The notes under the pieces are model-generated. The model was not told the DNA's origin and did not search any database. It was given only the letters and a program-made list of their open reading frames with translations. The translations under genes and the position numbers were made by a program. From Lingula anatina (lineage: Eukaryota; Brachiopoda; Lingulata; Lingulida; Lingulidae), in the NCBI RefSeq assembly GCF_001039355.2, contig NW_019776079.1, forward strand, positions 693,666 to 757,665: a stretch of 64,000 bases of DNA. The letters are read 5' to 3'. This document shows, in pieces, positions 1-11,085 of this stretch (within the stretch, counting starts at the first letter, position 1; every line of letters begins with the position of its first letter).

Positions 1-482
1 TACCTCTCACCTCCACAAAGTCTTACCTCCACAGCACTGTGTTAACATAAGATCCATCTGCTTGTCTGCCTGTTAGGCCACTGTGAAATTTAATTACACC
101 TGCTCAAGACGAGCGTTGAGAGATTTCTGAATGCTCAAATTTGGTAAAATAATGACCTAACATTAGTTCCTGTCAAGAAATAAGCCAATGCCAGAATCCT
201 ATACAATGGAAATTGCTTGACCCACATGATTGTTTGATAGTGACAAAAATCCCTGTTGCACCCCTATAGAATTAAAAAGTTTGTCCACGGCTATCTTGAA
301 CTGACATGTAAATTCACAGTAGCATAAACAGTAGTACTGTAGACAAGCTCATGAATCTTATCTTAATTCACATCTTTGTCAACAACAATGGTGTGAATAG
401 GTGGGGTACGTCATAGACACATCTATCTTTCATACATTAGCACATTTGTGCTAAATTAAGTATTGATTAATTATTGTGAAAC

Positions 483-930
483 CTTCATCAAAGTCTTCAT
501 CCTCTGTGTGTCTAGGAAAAGGAAAACAGTTTGTGATCTCAAGCCTGGTGTCCACTACAAGACCAAGTAGGACTCCCTGGACAAGGTCAGTACCGCCAGC
601 ACCCTCCTCTTGGCAGTGCTTAATGATCTTCAAAGCAACCTGGAAAACGTTCATTGCTGTTCAGAACGTACTAAATTTAGTATTACTCTAATGTAGTGTA
701 TTTGTACAACCACTCGCTGTGCCCTACAATGCATTGTGGCCATATGCCAAATGTTTATCCGTTTATTACCGTTTATTACTTTATAAAAAATACGACGTTC
801 AACATTGAAATGTACTGACTTGTATAACATAACAGGAAGCAAATGAATCAATGTGATGTATACTCACTAAACCATCAATTTGTACATATTTTACGGGAAG
901 ATCCCTCGTGCGCTCGCGCCCCGAAGCCAT
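483..930 (-). CDS. EIF3H: EIF3H, eukaryotic translation initiation factor 3 subunit H, 5' exons only
   Basis: Two coding exons are visible on the minus strand, 930-868 and 639-483, giving the first 73 residues. The ATG at 930-928 opens a short basic leader ending in YVQIDGL. The second exon carries [22 protein letters not shown] and [10 protein letters not shown], the start of the MPN (JAMM-like) domain and very close to vertebrate eIF3h. The eIF3 complex recruits mRNA to the 40S ribosome; eIF3h is a catalytically inactive MPN subunit. Exon 1 ends TTA|GTGAGT, exon 2 starts after CCAG and ends in phase 1 at GAAG|GTTTCA. I could not find the next exon in bases 1-480, so the remaining roughly 270 residues lie to the left of the window. 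Identity is very secure from the exon 2 match. Confidence 0.93.
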
Positions 931-1549
931 CTTGAAAAATGACCGGGTAGTAGTTTTATCATTATTAAGAAATATAGTGATCACCAATAATAAACTAAGT
1001 AAAACTAGCGGAAAAGTATTACTTATATGTGATATTGACTGCGATGCATTCTATTTTGTTCTGCCAAGAGAGGCTTTGTAGGTATTAAACGATCTCTGGT
1101 CAACGAGAATTCGCGAGAACCAAAATGTCTGCACCCACAATGAACACATGATCAGGGGGTGGAAACGCGCTACTTATATGATTAAGACGAGCCTGGCCGC
1201 CAGTACCGGATATTGTTTTATGACCTTGAGGAGCAATTAGGTTTGGTCGTTGTGGCACGCATGAACAGTAGTTGAACTACCACACCTGGGTCTTTTGTTT
1301 TTGACAACTGTTCACTCGTCATCGAGGCGCTTGTTCAAGACTACAGCCTGATATCTACTAGCACTACCAGTGGCTTCATTAGTAATGTTCCCACAATACA
1401 TGGTTTTCTGTCTGTGCGTACATACCCTGAAAAAAGCCAGCCTCGCTGACGAGAACAATGGACGTTTCTCACCCCTCTCTAGGATTACCCCTGACATGAT
1501 GTTGTTGAAAACCAGTATAGATAAGGTTTTTAAGCATTTGTGAGCAGCA
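931..1549. promoter_or_regulatory. Shared intergenic region between divergent EIF3H and UTP23
   Basis: The two start codons lie 619 bp apart and the genes are transcribed away from each other, so both promoters and 5' leaders must fit here. The arrangement is that of a bidirectional housekeeping promoter. I see no convincing TATA box at a fixed distance from either start, and the transcription starts cannot be placed. The promoter function is inferred from gene layout alone. Confidence 0.5.
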
Positions 1550-2808
1550 ATGAAAACTAAACGACTAAAACAGGCCAGGAAAATTGTAGGGTTTTATAAG
1601 AGCTATTTCGACATCTGTCCTCCATTCAGCATATTGATAGATGGGACTTTCTGCAAAGCTGCCTTGCAGTTCAAAATCAACATCAGGGAACAATTGCCTA
1701 AATACTTGGAGTCAGAACTTAAGCTTTGTACCACGCTTTGTGCGAAGGCTGAGTGCGAAGATCTAGGTTGATATGTGGATAGTCTTTTTTATTTGATTAT
1801 GATAATTTTTATACTGTTTAAACAAGATCAAACTGATTTCCATTTTTCCAATGTTATTAGTTAGCAATTGATTTTTATGAGAATACAAAATTTCACAAGA
1901 TTTTTTCATTTTAAATTAATGGTTAAAAAATAATTTCAATTCACCGATTAAAAAATTTTCCTTTCCACTTGTTTAAAAGTTTTAAATTTGTATAAATTAT
2001 TCCTTGTTTCAGGGCCTTTGTTATACGGTCCCTTCAAGGTCCTTCAACAGTTTGATTTAGAAAGTTGTGGTCACCACAGTCCATTGACAGCTGCAAAATG
2101 TTTCCAATCTGTTATGAAGAAAAAGAAAAGTATTTTTGTTGCCACACAGGTATGCTCATATATATTCAGTCTAGATATTATCAGAAGTTGGTATAAAAAT
2201 AAGAAATAAGCAGCTTTAAAACCCCACTTTGATGTCTGTCTATTTAAAAAGTTAGGTTTCTACACAGTCAAAAATGAAGTCATCTGTACAAAAATATATA
2301 CAGAAAATTTTTAAAAAGAAACAGTTACTTTTCTACCCTGACCAGTTTCCATATTGCCATACAGCATGTGGTCAAAAGCAGAGTAAAATTATTCAATTTC
2401 TTTTACGATTAGTTTTATTAGCATTTTCTTATTCAGGACCAAGACCTTCAAGAGATTGCCAGAAACAGGAAAGGAACACCTTTGCTTTATATTACACACA
2501 ATGCAATCATTCTTGACAATCCCTCCAACAAGTCGAGGCACTCTGCAGAACGCAATGTTGCTAATAAGATTTCACTGTCACATCATGAACAGGAGCAATT
2601 AAATAGGCTCAAGAGGACAGTTTTTGGCCATGATGAATTGAAGAAAAGGAAAAGAAAAAAGAAGAAAGGAGTGAACCCCTTATCTTGTAAAAAGAAGAAG
2701 ACCAAACCAAAAGAACCTATATTAAAAAATGGTGTGCAAAAAAGAAAAAGAAAAAAGAAGATTAAAATTGCCCCACACATTATTGAACATTTGAAAAGCT
2801 CTTCTTGA
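1550..2808 (+). CDS. UTP23: UTP23, small-subunit processome PIN-domain protein
   Basis: Three exons, 1550-1766, 2013-2149 and 2437-2808, join in frame to 726 nt (241 residues; human UTP23 has 249). UTP23 is a nucleolar factor of the SSU processome needed for early 18S rRNA processing and snR30/U17 snoRNA handling. The N-terminus (KQARKIVGFYKSYF, then ILIDGTFCKAALQ) and LCTTLCAKAECEDLG match the PIN-like fold of the family. Exon 2 supplies the CGHH...C zinc-binding cluster and FVATQ; exon 3 begins DQDLQEIARNRKGTPLLYI. The C-terminal tail from about residue 185 is a run of Lys/Arg (KKRKRKKKKG, PLSCKKKKTK), typical of the family and a likely nucleolar signal. Intron borders are canonical GT-AG. 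The first ATG is used because it matches the conserved start. Confidence 0.95.
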
Positions 2809-2877
2809 ATGAACTTTTTCTTTGTTAACTTATTTTTAAATACACTGCTATCTCCTGTCCTAGAACAAAGATAAAGG

Positions 2878-2883
2878 AATAAA
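2878..2883 (+). terminator. Polyadenylation signal AATAAA of UTP23
   Basis: A canonical AATAAA hexamer sits about 70 bp after the UTP23 stop codon, on the coding strand. No other signal lies between, so it probably ends the UTP23 transcript. Confidence 0.6.
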
Positions 2884-3319
2884 AGTAAACATGTTATTTG
2901 AAATTGGTCACATTTGTTTCTGTTTCTTGTGCCTTTTATTTAAATAGCAGGATGTCTTCTTTTAAAGAACACAAATATTGAGAGATGTTAATTATTAAGC
3001 GCAAGCAGAGTTTTTTACTTTCTAGCATTAGCTTGTGGCCAATATGGTTGCAAGCCTTCATTGTACTAACGTGAGTTGTTACATGAAACCTTGTCAGGAC
3101 AGTACCTAAGTGACCAATTGTTAGCCAACAGACACAGTCTGCAAAATACAGCTAGTTATTCTCCCTTGTAAAGGAATTTCACAGTTCAGAGAGAATGTGC
3201 AGGAAATACAGCACAGTATCAACACTACTTTCATTGAAACAACACCTACTGGGGTAGTGGCACCAAATGACATGACCCCTCAAATATAATAATGTGGCAT
3301 ATCAGATTAATTTCCATGA

Positions 3320-3600
3320 GTCTAATTCCTTTCACACTGGAGAGACAGGTAGACAATTGAATACCAGGATAAACTAACACAAGAAATCTGTGACTGTAGG
3401 CAATAACAGCTCTGCCTCTGCCATCTCTGAACATATATTTAATAACTGGTCACAGTATTGGTTGGAATTCAACCAAGGTCCTTGAATCCCAGTCATCGAA
3501 TGTCCCAACTAAGATATGAGAGGCAATACACATTGTCCCTCACCAAACAGTAACAACTTGCATCATGCTGATGAAGGCCTATGACGATGTTGACTGCAAG
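3320..3600 (+). mobile_element. Decayed GIY-YIG endonuclease fragment (Penelope-like or related retroelement)
   Basis: In one plus-strand frame the stretch around 3330-3480 reads HTGETGRQLNTRIN, a stop, HKKSVTVG, then SASAISEHIFNNW. This is the layout of the GIY-YIG endonuclease domain found at the C-terminus of Penelope-like and some other retroelements (ETGRxLxxRxxEH ... AxAEH). The reading frame is broken, and nothing upstream or downstream forms a reverse transcriptase, so this is a fossil. Family assignment rests on the motif only. Confidence 0.55.
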
Positions 3601-5207
3601 TCAAAGGTAGTAAGAAAATATTCAGCTTGTGCATAATATTCCTCATCTATGGTCCCAAGTACTTAGCTTATGGGCATTTTTGCTCAAGTAATATATGGTA
3701 TTCATACGATAATGAAAATCACTCATTAATTTCGACCAAATGGATTTTTGTCCTTATACCTATTTTACTAATGTAAGCATTCCCTATAGTAAAATCAAAA
3801 CGTTTTTGTAAAAACATTATTTAACTGTCCCCAAGCATAAATAGCTTACTCTACAAAATAAATGAAATTAAAAAAATAGGGCAACAAATGTGTGTGCTGC
3901 TAAATATGCATGTTGCCAAAATATAGATCTCAGATATGCATTCTACTAATAATTGCCAAATAAAATAATACTTTGCTCAATTTGTTTTTACAAGGGACAT
4001 CAGAATAATTATTTGAAGTTCAAACACATATTTGAGATAGCTTGGAAGGTACAATTCTGATCGTGCAGGGCCGTCACACTGACCAGTTAATGAACCAAAA
4101 AACCACAAACTATAATACTACAGTTGTATTGTAGAGAGAATAACTTGAAATACTTTGGCAGGATAATCCCATGGAGTGGCCCTTTTAACTGAACCCCCAA
4201 ATCACAGAAAATGACTTAAGAATACCATCTACCATACGCAAAATAAATAAAAAATGAATGAAATTAATAAAAATAAAAACCTGATCAAAATCGGTGAAGT
4301 ATTGCTTTATACCGGTAATAACATGCAGCATATAAACTGATGGAATAAGCTTTCCTTTGGAAACAAGTGCCGACAGTACGTAGTGAAATGCCAAGACAAC
4401 TGACGTTTACCTTTCGGCATGTTCACTAGTGTATCACTCCTATGATCTGCAGGAACTTTTATTGTTGGATTTGTAGCTTTTATTTCTCGAGATGTCACTC
4501 GCGTGTGTAACACGCCAGTTATGCGGTAGGAATCCGTATACTTCCGGTCTTTTGGAAACTGTGCCACTTGACATACATTCAGTATTTATTATGTTCAATA
4601 AAAGGTGGACGTGACGTTTAAATTATTCTCGGAATGGGTGGGCGGGATTAGGGCTAGATCTATGTATAATAGCGTCGAAAAATTATATATTTAGTGCGAG
4701 ATATGCACTTACTCAGTCACATTTAAAAAAGAAAGGGTAAGCATGATACACATGTTGGCGTGTGAAATTTGTTAAATGACAGAAATATTCCCATTTTTGG
4801 CGATTATGCTGGTAACTAGTACATGTAGCAGTCGATTTGTGGTCCATATCATTGAGATCCACTGGCAATGAAATTAATATAGAACTATGGAATTAACAGT
4901 TTCGATTTACAAATACCAGTGAAAAAGTGATATGTACTCTATTATATCGACTTCTAATTCGATGGAAAATTGGTCACCGAAATAGGGACTGCTGTCTACA
5001 GCCGGTACTTCAACTGTACGTACATGTACTTACAGTATATATCTTATCATTTTTTAAACTTCCACTGACCGTATCGAAAACTAAAATTGCATTTATTTTT
5101 GCTTTCTCTTAGGTATAATCGATCATGTCACAATTATTTATTCTCCTTAATATTAATTTTAAAGGTTTGCAACTACCAGTATTTCCCCTTCAGTTCCATT
5201 ACTACAG
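3601..5207. other. Non-coding interval upstream of the PUB-like gene
   Basis: I see no protein-coding exon here on either strand. A good donor (AAGG|GTAAGC at about 4736) could end a 5' non-coding exon of the next plus-strand gene, whose first coding exon starts directly after an acceptor at 5206-5207. This is inferred only from the splice-site context. Confidence 0.35.
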
Positions 5208-5209
5208 GT

Positions 5210-8200
5210 ATGTCTCCGGTTCCGTTAGCCCAAGGAATAGGGCGAGCCTGCCAGGCATTTGCTTTTGACTGCTATGATGAGGTGACCAGGTATTTAGGTG
5301 AGCATATTTGGCTGAAAAAGACTCAGAGACATTAAATGGTAATGTTTGGTTATCAGAAGGAGCATATTATAAGGATTTTGATGACAGTTAAAAGTTTTAA
5401 ATAATGAATATATTATATAACTGACATCGTGTCAGCAAGAGATTTTCTAGTACTAACATATACAAGTACTAGCCACAAATCTAATTAACCAAGTTGAACT
5501 TCTTTGATTGACTTTTTTTGACCAGACAATTTATCAACAGTTTACTATGCTATTTGATGACAATGAAAATTACTTTCACTTTCATTTCATATTTGTCTTT
5601 GGTTCCAATTTAACGTGCATGTTCCTTTTTGAGGGTTGTCACATGAACCTGAGGTTTAACTGTCACGTGACAGTGTAGGTGGATATAAGTGTGAAATGTT
5701 CAGTTTTATCTGTGGCATTTATGTTGATTTAGAGTTTGATCTGTTTGAAATGTACATATAATAGGTCGAAATGGAAAATTTGAATTTTAGTTTTTTATCA
5801 GTTTCTTTCAACAATGACAACAAATCTGTAGTAATAATATTAACAATATTGATGACACTTTGAATTGTCCCAAAATGAAAATATATGATATATTAACATA
5901 TAAAATGGCACTCATTAACCTATTAGTTGTGTCTGAGATGTACATAATTTTAATCAGTCCTTAAAAGCATATCAGCTCTTCTATAATCCATTTGAGGAAA
6001 ACAAACCTTTCAAGGGTTGTCACATCAACAGTTGTGTTTGTGAGCTGCATGCCTATATAGCTGCCCATTCTGTTTGCTCTGTGATATCACACTGCCACAG
6101 AGTACACTTTGTTCAGCTGAGTTAATGCCCAAACTGCACACATCTTACAGTATGGATATATATGCAGAGGGCTCATCTTAGAACCTCTGTGTTGTTCATA
6201 CTAGTATGCAAAAAGCTTTAGTCCTGTTTCTTGCCATTTGATATCAGTACCAACTTCATTGACTTAATTACACATTCTGAAGAGGATTTTGTGTGGTCCC
6301 AGTAGGGTAAGGTGCACTTCCATATCAAAATTGTGACATTATTTGTCACTAGATTGAATATTGCTAAATACATGTATATAAATTGTTGCTATGGTATAGA
6401 AGTATTCTGTTCAAAGCCAAATTATGTTGTTTATTTTGAACCCTTTTTTAATGCAAGTTTTATGATGGCAAATAGACACTTTTCACAACAGAATATATAT
6501 TAACCCATTTATGAACAATATTGTAGTATCTTATCAATGGGGTATTGAGATGGATGAAATAGGTCACTGGCACATACATGTACTGTAGAAAAGATAGTTA
6601 ATCATATGGAAGCACCATCTCAGCAGGGCTAATGGCCCCATCATAATGAACTTTGAAGCAACATCGGTTACAGATATTTTATCCCTAAAGGTATCATTAC
6701 ATCAACTTACCTTTCACGAAGGTTGGTAGTATTTAAATATTTATGTTAGTTGTTCTGTCTAGATTTCGTGATCGATCCTAAAAAGGGATTGATATCTGCA
6801 GTATGTGTTTTCTAATTTTGTTTTGAATTTGATGGATGAGTATTAGAAAACCAATTATCATAGTGTGGTACTGGGCAAAACTTCCCAATTGATGCTGTGG
6901 ATTTAGAGGTATTAAGTGAAAATGGTTGAAGCAGAAATGAAATTTTGGGAAATTTATGATAATTATATACTAGCTGGCTGTTTTTTTAAGATAATTTATG
7001 ATTTTACTTTTTCTTGCTTATAGGTGATTCAGAGGAAGAGTTTTGCAGTTATACTGATATGTCTGAGATTAATGGCAGTGGTAGTGAAAATGCAGATAAA
7101 TTGTTTCATCATCCAGATTCTGCCGTAGGATTTCTGACTCCTATAAATCACTCTATACACAGGTAAAATTATTTGTTTTAAGTCTGGTTTATGTACATGC
7201 TTAAATGGAAAAGTAGGCTTAAGCTTATAGATACTATGCATGGTTATTACCAATCTTTCTATGAAGGGTTTAACTAAAGATGGCTAAAAGGAATTTAAAC
7301 CAGAATAAGATGATGGGAAACAGGTAAATATTTTTGATTCATGTTATCAGAGCTTTAGCACAATATCAATAAGTTGGTACATATCCCTACTTTAATTTGC
7401 AGACTGTATATCTTCTCACTCTTGCTGATGTGCTTTACTTTCACAAGGCTAGATATATGCGTAGATGGAAGAAATTGTGATATTTTGCTTTATAGTGATT
7501 GCAAAAAACCCTGATATGATAATTTTGCCTATAGAAGAGAAATCTTGGTTGAGGCAGGTGAAGAGGATGAGGATGATGACTGTGATGAAAGTGAACAAGA
7601 GGACCATGGTAGTGCTGAAGGCTTTGATCAACCTGATGTGGGTTTTTTAGCACCGTGAGTATATGCCTGATAATCAAACCCTGCATCTCTTCTACTTTGA
7701 TTCATTCAACCCACCTGCATATAGATTCCAGATTGTTTCCATTTCAGCTAGCTTAATTTACAGTTAATGCTACACAAAATTGTATCCTTTGTATATGGTC
7801 AACTACCTACTCAGTATTTAATTGTTTTATAAATCTTAATATATTATATGTATTTGTTTTTTAATTGATAAGCTTTTTTAAAATTAATTGATAAGCTTCT
7901 GTACAGATAAATCTTTTTTTTCTTAGGAGTTCCTTTTGGATTTGTATTATTTGAGTGATTTATGCATTACTTACTGATTCCATACTAATATATATTTTTT
8001 AAATATTTGTTGAACAGCTTAGACAGGAAAAAGGATTTGTATCAGAATCCAAAACCTCAAGAGGGGGCAGTTGTAGATTTGGAAAAGGAATGTTGTAGGT
8101 CAATAAGAGAAAAATTTCCTCTTCCTGGTGAGCAAAAATAGCATAAGTACTTTTTGATCTACATGTATACATGACCTGGCTTGTTGATCTACATATGAGC

Positions 8201-9981
8201 TTGTCAAACTGTTAATGCATTTATATGTAGCACCATATTGTTGTTGTTTGTTCACTCAGTTGTAATAATTCCTTTGCAGTTATTTTTATATTTTATTTGA
8301 AATATTCTTAGGAAAACTGTATGCTGTTTATATCAGTAACAGTTGTACATTATACTTTTATATCAATAGCCATTGTAAATTATACAGGATTTTTTTTCAG
8401 CAACTGTTTTGGAAATACATCAGACTCTGGATTCTTTAGTTCTACATAGAGAAAATTGGTTACCAGACCTTCGTGATTTCTTTACCTGTGCCAAGAATGA
8501 ATCGGAGTTTTATCATGTAGCATTAACATTGGCAGAAATGGTGAGAATTTTATTTAAGTGGCTTTTCTAACACATTCTAGTAAACATTATGGACCCTTTT
8601 CACAATGAGCATCACATCTTAGCATCACATCTGTAATGGTACATTTTGAGAGATTGACATATTAATAATATCAACTTAATAGAAAATGCCCTATGGTACA
8701 ATTGTGTAGTAAATTCTCTCAGCATACCGATACAGCTGTAGCGCTAAGGTATAATGATCAATAGAAAAAAAAACCCTTTGTAACCAGGTGGAGAGGGGAC
8801 AGACAGAAAGAGCAGTTGGAGAGCAGGGATGGCATTTGCTTTAAAGTGACATATTTATATATAAGCTACAACTTGATGTTATTCATTCATTCATCATAAG
8901 GCATATAAAATGTACATGCAGTAATAAATTCTGCATGTATTGTGAAATATTTTTTGTTAGGTTGTCACTTCTGTTATTCATAAAATGTTGTATATTGTGT
9001 TTGTAGCTTGTAGATGCAGTGCACAAGCTCTCAGTGGAACCCATGAAAGTTCATTCCCTTAGACTAAGGCAGAAACCATTCTCTCCTACTCTTTTCAACT
9101 GCTGGCAGAAGCTAGTGGATGGGTTAGGGTTTATATATGAAGGACCAAATGCCTATGTGAAAATGGAATATTGTCAGGTGCATACAAGAGAGAAACAAAA
9201 AAAGAGTGAAGTGAAAGCCTGCTTAGCATTAATCTCTGCCATCACAGGTAAAAATCTTGGGCTAGCTGATAAAACTATTTTGTCTTTGCAAGACTATCTG
9301 ATGGTTCACTCTGTTCTTTTTGCTTTTTTGACTGTCTTGTATAATTTTCAAGCAAATTAATGACAAATTGGAGGCAAGAGCCGCAAGAAATAAAGTGCTT
9401 TTCATTACGGTATGATTAAAGTGAGTGGTCCAAATGATTCATGGTTATTTTATTCCTATGTTTCATTTTTATCTTCCAGAACTTGGTTATATGAATTCAT
9501 ATTGTTTGGTGAAGAAATTTAGCAAGCAACATGCAGGTTTATATATGGAATTGGTGTGTATTACATTTTTGTTTTTGTTTTTTATTGTTTTGCAAAATTT
9601 TGAGAAAATGTTTTTGTATATGAAGCTTCAACTCTGAAGGTAAAATTTCTGAAAAATTGAGGGATTTTTCAAAAAACTTGTGAAGAAGGAAGACGGAAGT
9701 AACTGTTGGATATAATTTTTATGTATTTGTTCTCTAAGGTTAAAAAACTGGACTCTGAAAAAGTTGAACCAACAACAGATATCAAAACTTTGTGGAAATC
9801 ACATAAAGAACTGCTGAAATGCCTTGGATTTGGTAAAGAAAAACAGAAAGGGATATTTTACCACGAGTCTCAGTATACAGGAAAAATGCATGTGGCATAT
9901 TTGATATTGCACAGTGTACATGGTGAACCTAAGGTACTGAGGACTGACTCAAAAAAAGTCATCAAAGAAACTAGTATGTAA
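5210..9981 (+). CDS. Unrecognised protein with acidic N-terminal half and PUB-like C-terminal region
   Basis: Eight exons join in frame: 5210-5297, 7024-7162, 7535-7654, 8018-8127, 8401-8540, 9007-9247, 9480-9553 and 9739-9981 (1155 nt, 384 residues). All introns are GT-AG and the phases agree, which is strong support for a real gene. Residues 30-115 are acidic and low in complexity (EDEDDDCDESEQED); GFLTP and GFLAP recur at about 63 and 111. Residues 185-280 contain LAEMLVDAVHKL, then LRLRQKPFSPTLF and LVDGLGFIYEG, which resembles the helix, R-x-R...F and GF pattern of PUB domains (NGLY1, HOIP). A second, weaker GF-type segment (LLKCLGFGKEKQKG) lies at about 335. PUB domains bind the C-terminus of p97/VCP. 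I do not recognise the family. A donor-like GTATGT at 9974 overlaps the last codons, so a further 3' exon is possible. Confidence 0.7.
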
Positions 9982-10148
9982 AGAAATTTTAACATTATTG
10001 TGTTATTTTTATTTTTCCTGAAATAATTTTCTCTAAAATTGTGATTACAATCTGAAGTTTGGGCTGTGTAATTTTTGACTGATTTTGTAAGTTACCGAAT
10101 AGAAAATATTATTGTTTACTCATAAGGGAAAACCTGTATTCAATTGTG

Positions 10149-10151
<3 letters not shown>

Positions 10152-10213
<62 letters not shown>
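10152..10213. repeat. (TA)n microsatellite
   Basis: An uninterrupted run of about 31 TA dinucleotides, just downstream of the PUB-like gene. Confidence 0.97.
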
Positions 10214-10218
<5 letters not shown>

Positions 10219-10644
10219 TTAACCTACACCAGAGTTCACTCAAGTATGTTAAGTGTTTACTTGTAATAAAATACATGAATTGCATTGTATGCAAATAAAT
10301 TGTTAATTTTTACCAATGTCCTATTGACAGATTAAAAACTATGTTAGAATGTCTCTTAGGGTAATAGTTAAAACTGAAGGCGTAGAGTTGTACAGTGCTT
10401 GAATTGACAGCTGTTGACTCCATCTGTGCATTGTGGATCATTTCAGAGCAGGCATGTAATATCGTGTAACTTTTGTGTCATGAACATACCATTACAGAGT
10501 TTTGATCACATCTGCTGTGTGCTGATATGTGTACATGTAGCAGATTTTAGAATATTTTATGTGAAAGATGCATATTCTGTATCTCTTAGTGCATTGTGTG
10601 ATGAGTCTTTCATCGGCCAAATGAGAGTAGGTACCCAGATAGCA

Positions 10645-11060
10645 AGCATACGTTGGGCCAACGTTGGCCCAACGTTGCCTTGGTTGACCGTGCAACGTTG
10701 GCCCAACGTTGGATTTCCATCTAAGTGCTCACTTTGGCCAACGGTTGGCTGAACGTCTTTTTAATGCCAACGCATTGCCAACGTATTCCCAACCAAACTG
10801 CGTTGGCCCTACATTGGGCCAACTAATAACCAACATTGGTTCAACAATTACCCAACCTGTAACCAACAGTGTATTGACGTTGGTTCTACTAATAACCAAC
10901 ATCAGTCCAACGATTTCCCAACCAAACTGCGTTGGCCCTACATTGGGCCAACTAATAACCAACATTGGTCCAACAATTTCCCAACCTGTAACCAACAGTG
11001 CATTTACATTGGTTCTACTAAAAATCAACATCAGTCCAACAATAACCCAACAAATAATAC
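10645..11060. repeat. Palindrome-rich tandem repeat, 129-bp period
   Basis: The left part holds a perfect 24-bp palindrome built from CGTTGGGCCAAC and its complement (10651-10674). It is followed by two copies of a unit starting CCCAACCAAACTGCGTTGG, near 10788 and 10917, exactly 129 bp apart, and rich in CCAAC/GTTGG. Because 129 is a multiple of three, long open frames persist on both strands. Their products are repetitive and resemble no protein I know, so I treat the array as non-coding repeat DNA, possibly the inside of a non-autonomous element. Confidence 0.85.
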
Positions 11061-11084
11061 AAAAAGACAACAAAGAAAAATTTT

Positions 11085-11085
11085 N
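11085..11085. other. Assembly gap (single N)
   Basis: One undetermined base at the right edge of the palindromic tandem array. Two other single Ns in the window are flanked by duplicated sequence. No clear duplication is seen around this one, but the repeat itself could hide a collapsed or broken join. Confidence 0.9.

Noticed and set aside
4409-4567. Minus-strand open frame of about 53 codons ending at a donor-like AAG|GTAAAC, which could be a first exon of a minus-strand gene
   Set aside because: It begins at GTG with no in-frame ATG nearby, matches no family I know, and has no partner exon with a matching phase at lower coordinates.
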